Assembly (NCBI GenBank): GCA_044359885.1
Contig: JBIKLI010000012.1
Span: forward strand, 1 to 30,658
Source of the DNA: CAIOSQ01 sp044359885
Lineage (GTDB): Bacteria; Pseudomonadota; Alphaproteobacteria; CACIAM-22H2
Direction: 5' to 3'
DNA length: 30,658 nucleotides
Below are positions 7,354 through 15,106 of this stretch, in pieces (the stretch's first letter is position 1; the number at the start of each line of letters is the position of its first letter). The position numbers and the translations under genes are program-made. The notes beneath the pieces are model-generated. The model ran no database searches. It was not told the DNA's origin and saw nothing but the letters and a program-made list of their open reading frames with translations.

Positions 7354-8721
7354 ATGACCGCGACCCCAAGCGCAGATGTCGCTCCGGAGATCTCGGCCGC
7401 CCTGGCCCTGCTGGTGGCCGGAATCGAGGGCGACATCGCCGCACGCGCCGCGCCCGGGATCTCGCTGGCCGTCGTCGGCGACGGCAGGACGCTGCTGTCG
7501 CGCGGCTTCGGGATGGCCGATCTGGCGCGCGGCATTCCTGCCACGGCGGACACGGTCTATGCCGTCGGCTCGATCACCAAGCTGTTCACCGCGACGATGC
7601 TCATGCGTCTGCGCGACGCGGGCAAGCTGCGGCTGGACGATCCCGTCCAGGACCATCTGCCGGAGGTGCCGGTGCCGCGACGTCACGATGGCGCGCCGCC
7701 GATCACGCTGCGCCATCTGGTCACCCACACCTCCGGGCTGACCAAGGATGCGCCGGCAGGATACTGGGCCGGCGGCGAATTCCCGTCGATCGCGGCGGTG
7801 CTGGCACTTCTGCCCGAGACCGGACAGCCCTACCCGCCCGCGACGCGCTGGAAATACTCCAATCTCGGGATCGCCCTGCTCGGACATGCGCTGGAACGTG
7901 TCGCCGGCGAGCCTTGGGAAAGCTATGTCGCCCGCGAAATCCTCTTGCCGCTGGGCATGGATGCCACGGCCCCCCGGTTCGCGGAACGCCAGCGCGATCG
8001 CCTCGCCACGGGCTATGCGCGACCGGTCGCGGGCTGGCCACCTGCGGTGCTGCGGCAGGCGGATCTGGGCGGGATCTCCTACGGCGGCAGCATGCACGCC
8101 ACCGTCGCCGACATGGCCCGTTTCGCGCTGGACCAGCTGTCGCCCGCGCCGCGCGTCCTGTCGCGCAGTTCGGTTCTGGAAATGCAGCGGCTGCAGTGGC
8201 TGAACGACGACTGGCGCAGCGGCCAGGGCATCGGCTGGCGGATCCACCGCGCCGGCGACGGCGGCACCCGGATCGAGCATGGCGGCGGGGTCTTCGGATT
8301 CACGTGCAAGCTGCTGATGTCTCCAGCCGATGGCCTCGGCGTCGTCGTCTTCACCAACGGCTCCGACGGCAATGTGGGGATCGGGTGGGCGGCACGTGCC
8401 CTCGATCTGCTGGCGCCGGTCTTCCGTGCCCGGGCGCAGCGGACCAGCGCGGTGACCGATGTCCCCACGCTCTGGCAGTCCTATGTCGGCCGCTATCGCT
8501 GGGTGCTGGGCGACATGGAGATCTTCGTGCGCGGCGGCGAATTGCTCATGCTCGCGCCCGCGCCGCCGGGCGTGGAAGAGGTCCGGCTGGTGCCGGAAGG
8601 CGAGGCGTGTTTCCGCATGCTGGGCGGCAGCGTCCATGGCGAGACGCTGCGCTTCGTCGCGGACCCGGATGGCCGGATTTGCCGCGCCTGGGTCGGCCCC
8701 CATCCGCACGACCGGCTGTGA
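7354..8721 (+). CDS. Class C beta-lactamase-like serine hydrolase
   Basis: The 455-residue protein belongs to the beta-lactamase/penicillin-binding-protein-like family (Pfam Beta-lactamase). The catalytic SxxK is Ser73-Ile-Thr-Lys76 in AVGSITKLFTA, the YxN motif is Tyr168-Ser-Asn170, and the third-strand motif is His309-Gly-Gly in place of KTG, as in the esterase-like members. A C-terminal beta-rich domain (about 370-455) includes YVGRYRWVLGDMEIFV, the common eight-strand add-on. No signal peptide is visible, so it is probably cytoplasmic. An esterase or D-aminopeptidase role is more likely than antibiotic resistance. ATG 7354 is chosen because AAAGGATGAGAG sits upstream; an in-frame ATG at 7342 is an alternative. 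Confidence 0.9.
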   Translation: MTATPSADVAPEISAALALLVAGIEGDIAARAAPGISLAVVGDGRTLLSRGFGMADLARGIPATADTVYAVGSITKLFTATMLMRLRDAGKLRLDDPVQDHLPEVPVPRRHDGAPPITLRHLVTHTSGLTKDAPAGYWAGGEFPSIAAVLALLPETGQPYPPATRWKYSNLGIALLGHALERVAGEPWESYVAREILLPLGMDATAPRFAERQRDRLATGYARPVAGWPPAVLRQADLGGISYGGSMHATVADMARFALDQLSPAPRVLSRSSVLEMQRLQWLNDDWRSGQGIGWRIHRAGDGGTRIEHGGGVFGFTCKLLMSPADGLGVVVFTNGSDGNVGIGWAARALDLLAPVFRARAQRTSAVTDVPTLWQSYVGRYRWVLGDMEIFVRGGELLMLAPAPPGVEEVRLVPEGEACFRMLGGSVHGETLRFVADPDGRICRAWVGPHPHDRL

Positions 8722-8751
8722 CGCGGGCGGATCGCAGGCGCCGCGCGCCGG

Positions 8752-10050
8752 TCAGCGCAGGCTGTCGGCCAAGGCCTGTTCGAAGATCGACAGGCCGAGA
8801 TCGATCTCCGCGTCGGCGATGGTGACCGGCGGCGCGATCCGGAACACGCCCCAGTCCCCCCGGACGACGCTGGTGGACAGGCCAAGTTCGAGGCAGCGGT
8901 CCATGACCCGCCGCGCCAGTCCGGCGGCCGGCTTCTTGCTGCGGCGATCCTCGACCAGTTCGACGCCCATCAGCAGACCGCGGCCGCGGATGTCGCCCAC
9001 CGCCTCGTAGCGCTGCATGATTGCCGCGAAGCCCGCTCGCAGCCGCGCTCCGGCGACGAGCGCCCGTTCGGCGAGCCGGTCGCGCAGGACGATCTCGATC
9101 ACCTTCAGCCCTACCGCGGCAGGCAGCGGATCGGAGGCATGCGTGGTGTAGAAATGGAAGTTCCGCTCGAAGCAGCGCGCCTCGATCTCGGCGGTCGTGA
9201 TCACGGCGGAGAGCGCGAGCCCCGCGCCAAGCGTCTTCGACAGCGTGACGAAGTCGGGGACGACGCCGTCGTGGCTGCAGTCGAAGAGACGCCCGGTGCG
9301 GCCCAGCCCCGTCTGCGCCTCGTCGACGATGACCAGCATGCCGCGCCGGCGGGCGCGGGCGGCCGCCGCGGACAGATAACCCGGCGGCGGCACGATCACG
9401 CCGCCGGAGGAAAGGATCGATTCCAGGATGAGAGCCGCCGGCGCGCCCGCCGACTGGCGGTCGTAGAGCTCGAAGCCGTAGTCGAGCTCGGCCTCCCAGT
9501 CGTAGTCGTCGCCCCGGAGGAAGCGCGGCCGGTAGGGCGTGGGCGCCGGCAGGACGAAGGACCCGGGCGCCGCCGGGCCATGTCCATGGCGGCTGGCGTT
9601 GTATGTCGCCGACGCTGCGCCCTGCGTGACCCCGTGCCAGGACCGCGACAGCGCCAGCACCTCGTAGCCGCCGGTCGCGGTCTTGGCCATGCGCAAGGCT
9701 GCCTCGTTGGCCTCGCCGCCGGTCGACAGCAGCAGGACCCGCTCCAGCGCGCCCGGCGCGATGCTGGCCAGTCTCTCGGCCAGATCGATCACCGGCCGCG
9801 ACAGCAACTGGCTGTAGAGATGCACCAGTTCGTCTGCCTGCTCGCGGATCACCGCGGTGATCTCGGGATGGCTGTGGCCCAGGATCGCGCTCATCTGGCC
9901 GGACGCGAAATCGAGAAGCCGGCGACCGTCGGTCGTGGTCATGAAGGCGCCTCGTGCCTGCGCCACGATGACCGGCTGGAAGTCGCGACCGTACCGCACG
10001 AGGTGCCGGGAGGCCGCCGCACGCAGCATCTGTTCCTGGCTGGCCGTCAT
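8752..10050 (-). CDS. dgdA: 2,2-dialkylglycine decarboxylase
   Basis: The 432-residue class III aminotransferase-fold enzyme closely resembles the characterised Burkholderia cepacia enzyme (433 residues). That enzyme decarboxylates 2-aminoisobutyrate or isovaline to a ketone and CO2, then transaminates pyruvate to alanine. From the ATG at 10050, key residues fall at the same numbers as I recall for that enzyme: Gln52 (ASGQMSAILGH), Trp138 (RSWHG), Ser215, Asp243 and Gln246 (DEAQTG), and PLP-lysine Lys272 (TLSKTLGAG). Arg404 (VFRIAPP) corresponds to Arg406. Position 141, Met in that enzyme, is Val here. The frame is open upstream, but homology starts at this ATG. It lies 38 bp downstream of dctM, so TRAP uptake and this reaction are likely co-expressed. 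Confidence 0.93.
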   Translation of the reverse strand: MTASQEQMLRAAASRHLVRYGRDFQPVIVAQARGAFMTTTDGRRLLDFASGQMSAILGHSHPEITAVIREQADELVHLYSQLLSRPVIDLAERLASIAPGALERVLLLSTGGEANEAALRMAKTATGGYEVLALSRSWHGVTQGAASATYNASRHGHGPAAPGSFVLPAPTPYRPRFLRGDDYDWEAELDYGFELYDRQSAGAPAALILESILSSGGVIVPPPGYLSAAAARARRRGMLVIVDEAQTGLGRTGRLFDCSHDGVVPDFVTLSKTLGAGLALSAVITTAEIEARCFERNFHFYTTHASDPLPAAVGLKVIEIVLRDRLAERALVAGARLRAGFAAIMQRYEAVGDIRGRGLLMGVELVEDRRSKKPAAGLARRVMDRCLELGLSTSVVRGDWGVFRIAPPVTIADAEIDLGLSIFEQALADSLR

Positions 10051-10088
10051 GATGGACGTCACTTCGCGCAATCGGCCGGGCGGCCGGC

Positions 10089-11387
10089 CTACATCATGTT
10101 GCGCGGCAGCCAGAGCGCCAGGTCGGGCACGAAGAACAGCAGAGCGACCATCAGGCACATCAGCAGGAAGAACGGGAACGCGACCCAGCCGATATAGGTG
10201 ATCTGATGGCCGGTCATGCCCTGGAGCACGAACAGGTTGAAGCCGACCGGCGGCGTGATCTGCGCCATCTCGACGACGATGACGATGAAGATCCCGAACC
10301 AGACCAGGTCGAAGCCCGCGCGCTCGATCGTCGGCATGACCACCGCCATGGTCAGGACGACCATCGAGATGCCGTCCAGGAAGCAGCCCAGCAACGCGTA
10401 GAAGACCGTCAGGATCACGATCAGCATCCCTGGCCCCAGATCGAGGGCATCGATCCACTCGGCAAGCGCGCGCGGCAGGCCGGTGAACCCCATGGCCAGC
10501 GTCAGGAACGACGCGCCGGCAAGGATGAAGGCGATCATGCAAGACAGGCGCGTGGCACCCATCAGGCTCTCCACGAAAACCTTGCGGTTCATGTCGCCCT
10601 GCAGGGTCGAGACCAGCAGCGCGCCGGCGACGCCGACGGCAGCCGCTTCCGTCGCGGTCGCGAAGCCGGCATAGATCGAGCCGAGCACGAGGACGATCAG
10701 CCCGACCGACGGCAGAAGGAAGCGTGCGGCGTAGATCTTCTCAAGGAAGGACATCTGCATGTCCGCGGCGGGGATGCGGTCGGCGTTGAACAGCGACCAG
10801 GCGACCACCCAGGCCATGAACATGCCGGCGAGCGCCAGGCCGGGGATCACGCCGGCGATGAAAAGCTGCGCGATCGAGGTGTTCGTCTGCACGCCGTAGA
10901 CGATCATGATCAGCGACGGCGGGATCAGCAGTCCCAGCGTTCCCGACCCGGCCAGCGAGCCGACGATCATGCTCTCCGGATAGCCGCGCTGGCGAAGTTC
11001 GGGAATCGACATCTTGCCGATGGTGGCGCAGGTGGCGGCCGAGGACCCGGAGATCGCGGCAAAGATCGTGCAGCCGATGACGTTGGTGTGCAGCAATCGA
11101 CCAGGCAGGCGCTGCATCCACGGTGCCAGCCCGCGGAAAAGATCCTGCGACAGGCGCGTCCGGAACAGGATCTCGCCCATCCAGATGAACATCGGCAGGG
11201 CGGTCAGCGTCCAGGACGAGGACGCGCCCCAGATCGTGGTCACCATGGCCGGTCCGACGGGACGGCTGGTGAAGAGTTCCATCGCGATCCAGCCGGTCCC
11301 GAGCAGCGCCAACCCGATCCAGACCCCGGATCCGAGGATGAGGAACATGAGGACGATCAGCAGCCCGGCGATCTCGAGATTGAGCAT
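10089..11387 (-). CDS. dctM: TRAP transporter large permease (DctM)
   Basis: This 432-residue inner-membrane protein of the DctM family has about 11-12 hydrophobic segments. Typical landmarks are ALPMFIWMGEIL, TIFAAISGSSAATCATIGKMSIPEL near residue 120, SLAGSGTLGLLIPPSLIMIVYG, and GCFLDGISMVVLTMAVVMPTI towards the end. It forms the Na+-driven channel subunit. ATG 11387 gives MLNLEIAGLLIVLMF and has AGGA about 10 bases upstream; a longer open frame overlapping dctQ is ignored. It lies 10 bp after dctQ and 38 bp before dgdA in one run of minus-strand genes. The fact that the next gene is an amino-acid decarboxylase suggests that the cargo could be a zwitterionic alpha,alpha-dialkyl amino acid (inference). 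Confidence 0.94.
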   Translation of the reverse strand: MLNLEIAGLLIVLMFLILGSGVWIGLALLGTGWIAMELFTSRPVGPAMVTTIWGASSSWTLTALPMFIWMGEILFRTRLSQDLFRGLAPWMQRLPGRLLHTNVIGCTIFAAISGSSAATCATIGKMSIPELRQRGYPESMIVGSLAGSGTLGLLIPPSLIMIVYGVQTNTSIAQLFIAGVIPGLALAGMFMAWVVAWSLFNADRIPAADMQMSFLEKIYAARFLLPSVGLIVLVLGSIYAGFATATEAAAVGVAGALLVSTLQGDMNRKVFVESLMGATRLSCMIAFILAGASFLTLAMGFTGLPRALAEWIDALDLGPGMLIVILTVFYALLGCFLDGISMVVLTMAVVMPTIERAGFDLVWFGIFIVIVVEMAQITPPVGFNLFVLQGMTGHQITYIGWVAFPFFLLMCLMVALLFFVPDLALWLPRNMM

Positions 11388-11397
11388 GTCGCCGATC

Positions 11398-11913
11398 CTA
11401 TTCCGTGTGCTGCTGGTCGGCGGACAGGTCGCTGCGCGCCGGGTCCCGACCGCCCAGGACCTGCAGGAATTCGTCGACGAACGCGACGGTGAGGATCGTG
11501 ACGCCCAGCGCCATCGCGCTCTGGGGGATCCACAGCGGCGAGGCGTCCATCGCATCGGAGCGCGAGTCGAACTCCCAGGACCAATAGACCATGTCCCAGG
11601 CGTACCAGGAGAAGAAGCCGGACAGCAGGATGGCGACGCCGAGGCACCAGTACTCGAGCCAGCGCCGCGATGCCCCGCCGAAGCGATCCAGGAACAGCGT
11701 CACCCGGATATGCTCGCCACGCTTCAGCGTGCTGGCCAGCGCGAAGAACGACGACGCGGCCATCGCGTAGCCGGCATAGGCGTCGGTGCCGCGGACGTAG
11801 ATATCGCTCACGCCGCCCAGGATCTGCATCAGCGTCACGACCAGGATCGCCATCATGCCGATCCCGGCCGCCCAGGCGCTGGCGGCGTAGACACCGTCGA
11901 GAAGCTTTCGCAT
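11398..11913 (-). CDS. dctQ: TRAP transporter small permease (DctQ)
   Basis: The 171-residue protein has the four-helix plan of DctQ: a first helix in WAAGIGMMAILVVTLMQILGG and the charged signature STLKRGEHIRVTLFLDRF, which the family keeps between helices 2 and 3. Two more hydrophobic stretches and a polar C-terminal tail follow. It pairs with DctM to form the membrane complex that receives solute from DctP. ATG 11913 is chosen because it begins just before the first helix; an open frame upstream overlaps dctP and has no signal. The gene lies 55 bp after dctP and 10 bp before dctM. Confidence 0.9.
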   Translation of the reverse strand: MRKLLDGVYAASAWAAGIGMMAILVVTLMQILGGVSDIYVRGTDAYAGYAMAASSFFALASTLKRGEHIRVTLFLDRFGGASRRWLEYWCLGVAILLSGFFSWYAWDMVYWSWEFDSRSDAMDASPLWIPQSAMALGVTILTVAFVDEFLQVLGGRDPARSDLSADQQHTE

Positions 11914-11968
11914 CGTCGCGTCCGGAGGCAGGGACCGGCCGCGCCCAGACGCGGCCGGTCCGCTTCGG

Positions 11969-12970
11969 TCAGGCGCCGGACTTGAAGGCGTTGACCAGCG
12001 CCTGGCCATCGGCGCCGGCCCGGGAGAGCCAGTCCTTCGCCAGTTCCTCGCCCCACCGCTGGAACCCGGCCTTGAGGGCGGCGGACGGCGCCTCGACGGT
12101 CATGCCGTTCTTGCGGAACTCGTCGAGATAGAAGTTGGCGAGGCGTTCGGACTCGGCCCACCCGCGGGCCTCGGCCACCTCGGCCGCCTTGACCACCGCA
12201 TTGCGCGTCGCGTCGTCCAGCGACGCCCAGGCGCGCTGGTTGACCATGATCATGTTCTTCGGCAGCCAGGCCTGGACGTCGTAGAAGAACTTGATGTGCT
12301 CCCAGATCTTCGAGTCGAAGCCCGTCGCACCGGATGAGATCATCGAGTTCACGCGCCCCGAGGCCAGCGCCTGGACGAGTTCGGCGGCCTGGATGGTGGT
12401 CACCCGCATCCCGGCCAGTTCGGCAAAGCGGCCGGCCGAGGCACCGTAGGACCGGAACGACAGGCCCCGCAGATCCTCGGGCACGTTCAGCGCCTTGGGG
12501 CTGTAGAAGCCCTGCGGCGGCCAGGCCACCGCGAAGAGCATGCGCACGCCGCGCGCCTGCAGCCGCTTTTCGACATGGGGTCGCTGGAGTGCCGCGAAGC
12601 GTCGCGCATCGCGGAAGGAGGTGGCCAGGAACGGCACGTTGTCGGCGCCGAAGATGGCGTCCTCGTTCTCGAGCACGACCATCAGCAATTCGCCGATCTG
12701 CGCCTGGTTGGTCTGGACCGCACGCATGATCTCCGGGACCTTGAACAGCGAGGCGCCGGGATGGACGGTGATCTCCAGCTTGCCGGCGGTCGCGTCCTTC
12801 ACGTCCTTGGCGAACTGGATCAGGTTGACCGAGTGGAAATTCGTCGCCGGATAGCCTGCCGGCAGGTCCCATTTCCATTTCGCCTGCGCCGCAGCGGGGC
12901 GAACGATGGAGGCGGCGGCGATGCCGGCGGCGAGGCCGCCGGTCAGGCGGCGGCGAGAAAGCTTGTTCAT
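11969..12970 (-). CDS. dctP: TRAP transporter solute-binding protein (DctP)
   Basis: The 333-residue periplasmic receptor begins with a twin-arginine-like signal (NKLSRRRLTGGLAAGIAAASIV; likely cut after AAAQA near residue 30). The mature part carries the DctP pattern: KLEITVHPGASLFK, IGELLMVVLENED, AWPPQGFYS, LRGLSFRSYG with Arg173 at the position of the carboxylate-binding arginine, then AELVQALASGRVNSMISSG and WLPKNMIMVNQRAW. Arg173 indicates a carboxylate-containing ligand. As the first gene of dctP-dctQ-dctM-dgdA it probably binds the substrate of the decarboxylase or a related amino/hydroxy acid. A promoter candidate lies at 13049-13078. Confidence 0.94.
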   Translation of the reverse strand: MNKLSRRRLTGGLAAGIAAASIVRPAAAQAKWKWDLPAGYPATNFHSVNLIQFAKDVKDATAGKLEITVHPGASLFKVPEIMRAVQTNQAQIGELLMVVLENEDAIFGADNVPFLATSFRDARRFAALQRPHVEKRLQARGVRMLFAVAWPPQGFYSPKALNVPEDLRGLSFRSYGASAGRFAELAGMRVTTIQAAELVQALASGRVNSMISSGATGFDSKIWEHIKFFYDVQAWLPKNMIMVNQRAWASLDDATRNAVVKAAEVAEARGWAESERLANFYLDEFRKNGMTVEAPSAALKAGFQRWGEELAKDWLSRAGADGQALVNAFKSGA

Positions 12971-13048
12971 GGCCTCATTTTCCCTGTCTGGATCGGGGCG
13001 CTGCGACGAGCGCGGGTCCTTGCCCGGCGATGCGCCGGATATGCGGGC

Positions 13049-13078
13049 AAGCTATGCCCCTGCTCCGCCGCAGGTCAA
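13049..13078 (-). promoter_or_regulatory. Candidate sigma70 promoter of the dctPQM-dgdA operon
   Basis: On the minus strand, TTGACC (13073-13078) and TAGCTT (13049-13054) are separated by 18 bases, a fair match to the alphaproteobacterial housekeeping pattern. The start would give a leader of about 70 bases before dctP. It lies back to back with the candidate promoter for the dehydratase gene, 40 bp between -35 boxes. Confidence 0.45.
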
Positions 13079-13118
13079 GCCAGCGCGCATCGCCGGCCCG
13101 GGCCCGGCGCCGCGGAAC

Positions 13119-13148
13119 TTGCATCCAAGCTGGCATACCAGCCATAAA
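13119..13148 (+). promoter_or_regulatory. Candidate promoter with palindromic operator, dehydratase-ThDP operon
   Basis: TTGCAT (13119-13124) and CATAAA (13143-13148), 18 bases apart, form a plausible promoter. Its spacer holds the perfect dyad GCTGGCATACCAGC (13129-13142; arms GCTGG/CCAGC, 4-base centre). The TGG-N4-CCA core resembles operators of FadR-type GntR regulators of organic-acid genes, although no such regulator is encoded in the window. Binding here would block RNA polymerase directly and might also affect the divergent TRAP promoter. Confidence 0.5.
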
Positions 13149-13221
13149 ATTCGCCTCCGCGCGCGGGGCCGCCATGGCCCGCGTCCGTCCGCTTCCCAAC
13201 CGCAGGCCGAGGGCTCCGACA

Positions 13222-15090
13222 GTGACCACTTCCAAGATCGTGCGCATCGACCGTCATCCCGGCCGTTCGGCCCAGACCCATGGGCTCGCGATCGTGCTCG
13301 GCACCGATCCGGATCTGATCCACGAACCGTCGGTCGGGGTGGTCGGCACCAAGGGCGACAGCCAGTGCTATCTCGGCGTGATGGCCAAGGTCGACGCGAT
13401 CCATGCCGCGCTCAAGGCGCGGGTCGGTCGCGGCCCCGGCCAGCTGCCGCTGCGCCTGGTCCAGCCCGAATACACGATCGCCGTCTCCGACGGCATCCGC
13501 AACGGCACGCGCGAGATGCGCTATTCCCTCATCGGCCGCGAGGTCACCCACGACTCGCTGTGCGAGCATCTCGAGGGGTCGGGGCTCGCCGGCACGATCG
13601 CCGTCGTCGCCTGCGACAAGCCGCCGGTCGGGACGCTGGCCGCCGTGCTCGAGCACAACGAGCCGGCGATCATCATGTCCGACGGCACCATCCGGCCCGG
13701 CAAGGACCCCCTGACCGGCGAGGCGCTGGACATCGTCAGCGCCTACCAGGCGGCCGGTCATCCCGATCCGGAGCATCGTCACCGGATCGCCTGCAACGCC
13801 TGTCCGGGCATCGGCAGCTGCGGCGGCATGTTCACCTACAACACGATGCAGACCTTCATCGGCGTCGTCGGCATGCAGCCGCTGCACATGGTGGCCGCCC
13901 CGTCCGACGACCCGCGCCGCACGAAAGACTTCCCGGAGGAACTGGTCGGCCATCTCGCGCGGATGATCGAGCGCGGCCTGCGCCCGCGCGACATCGTCGT
14001 CCGGGATTCGCTGCGCAACGCCGTGATCGTCGCCATGGCGATCGGCGGCTCGACCAATGCCGTCCTGCACGTCCCCGAGATCGCACGCGCCGCCGGCTAT
14101 GCCGATTTCTGGCGGGACGTGATGACGCCGGAGGAGTTCAACCATCTCTCGCAGCACGTGGTGCCGGTGCTGACCAACGCCCGGCCATACGGCAAGCATT
14201 CGATGGTCGACATCGATCGCGTCGGCGGCGTGCAGGTGATCGTGCGCGAACTGCTCGACGCCGGACTGCTGAACGGCGCGGTGATGACCTGCACCGGCGA
14301 GACGCTTGCAGCCCAGGTCGCCCGCCTGGCGCCGCCGCGCGCCGACGGGGACGTCATCCACCCCGTCGATCGGCCCTTCAAGCCGACCGGCGGGCTGCGG
14401 ATGCTGGGCGGAAACCTGTCGCCCGACTTCTCGGCGATCCTCAAGCTGGCCGGTGTCGAAGGCGGGCTCGAGAACAACGTGTTCAGGGGCCGTGCGCGGG
14501 TCTTCGAGGGCGAGCGTGGCCTTATCGATGCATTGGACAAGGCGCCCGACAGCTTCCGCGACAACGACATGATCATCGTGCGCTACGAAGGACCGAGCGG
14601 GGCGCCGGGAATGCCCGAGATGCTCGATCCGACATCGCGTATCACGACGCTGTGCCGCGAGCGCGGCATCGTCGTCGGGCTGATGACCGATGCGCGTTTC
14701 TCGGGCGGCTCGGTCGGCCTCGTCATCGGACATGTCGGGCCGGAGGCGGCGATGGGCGGGCCGATCGCCTTCGTCGAGGACGGCGACGAGATCGTTGCCG
14801 ACCTCAATTCGAACACGCTCGACTGCACCGCGCTCGAGGATCCCGCGATCCTCGCCGCGCGCAAGGCCGCCTGGGACGCGGTGGTCGCCGCCAATGGCGG
14901 CACCCATCCCCATTGCGGCGTCGCCGACACCCGGCTGCTGCATCGGGCACGACATACCGCGGTCCCGGCCAAGCGTGGCGGCGGACTTCACCCGGGCCGG
15001 CAGGTCTGGGTGCGCGAGGAACGCCAGGCGACACGCTCCGGTTTCGTGCCGGCGAACCGCCACCGGCCGGGCACCGGGAAAGCCTTCTGA
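13222..15090 (+). CDS. IlvD/Edd-family Fe-S dehydratase (dihydroxy-acid dehydratase-like)
   Basis: The 622-residue protein has the IlvD/Edd layout. Candidate 2Fe-2S cysteines are Cys49 (GDSQC), Cys131 (VACDKPPVG) and Cys200 (GSCGGMFTYN). Lys133 matches the carbamylated metal lysine, Asp90 the DGI motif, and Ser494 (DARFSGGSVG) the catalytic serine. These enzymes dehydrate 2,3-dihydroxy acids to 2-keto-3-deoxy acids. Several segments (KPPVG for KITPG, the insert LRLVQPEY) differ from biosynthetic IlvD, suggesting a catabolic substrate. GTG 13222 is chosen because GAGGG lies 8 bases upstream and homology begins there; ATG 13174 is an alternative. It is followed after 16 bp by a ThDP enzyme and is divergent from the TRAP-dgdA operon. 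Confidence 0.9.
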   Translation: MTTSKIVRIDRHPGRSAQTHGLAIVLGTDPDLIHEPSVGVVGTKGDSQCYLGVMAKVDAIHAALKARVGRGPGQLPLRLVQPEYTIAVSDGIRNGTREMRYSLIGREVTHDSLCEHLEGSGLAGTIAVVACDKPPVGTLAAVLEHNEPAIIMSDGTIRPGKDPLTGEALDIVSAYQAAGHPDPEHRHRIACNACPGIGSCGGMFTYNTMQTFIGVVGMQPLHMVAAPSDDPRRTKDFPEELVGHLARMIERGLRPRDIVVRDSLRNAVIVAMAIGGSTNAVLHVPEIARAAGYADFWRDVMTPEEFNHLSQHVVPVLTNARPYGKHSMVDIDRVGGVQVIVRELLDAGLLNGAVMTCTGETLAAQVARLAPPRADGDVIHPVDRPFKPTGGLRMLGGNLSPDFSAILKLAGVEGGLENNVFRGRARVFEGERGLIDALDKAPDSFRDNDMIIVRYEGPSGAPGMPEMLDPTSRITTLCRERGIVVGLMTDARFSGGSVGLVIGHVGPEAAMGGPIAFVEDGDEIVADLNSNTLDCTALEDPAILAARKAAWDAVVAANGGTHPHCGVADTRLLHRARHTAVPAKRGGGLHPGRQVWVREERQATRSGFVPANRHRPGTGKAF

Positions 15091-15106
15091 GGCACAGGGC
15101 GCGCGC

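Noticed and set aside
7171..8709. 512-residue open frame on the minus strand
   Set aside because: Complement of the beta-lactamase-like gene, whose SxxK, YxN and HGG motifs prove the plus-strand frame.
7354..8721. Antibiotic-resistance beta-lactamase
   Set aside because: No signal peptide, HGG in place of KTG, and an added C-terminal domain point to an esterase/peptidase-type member.
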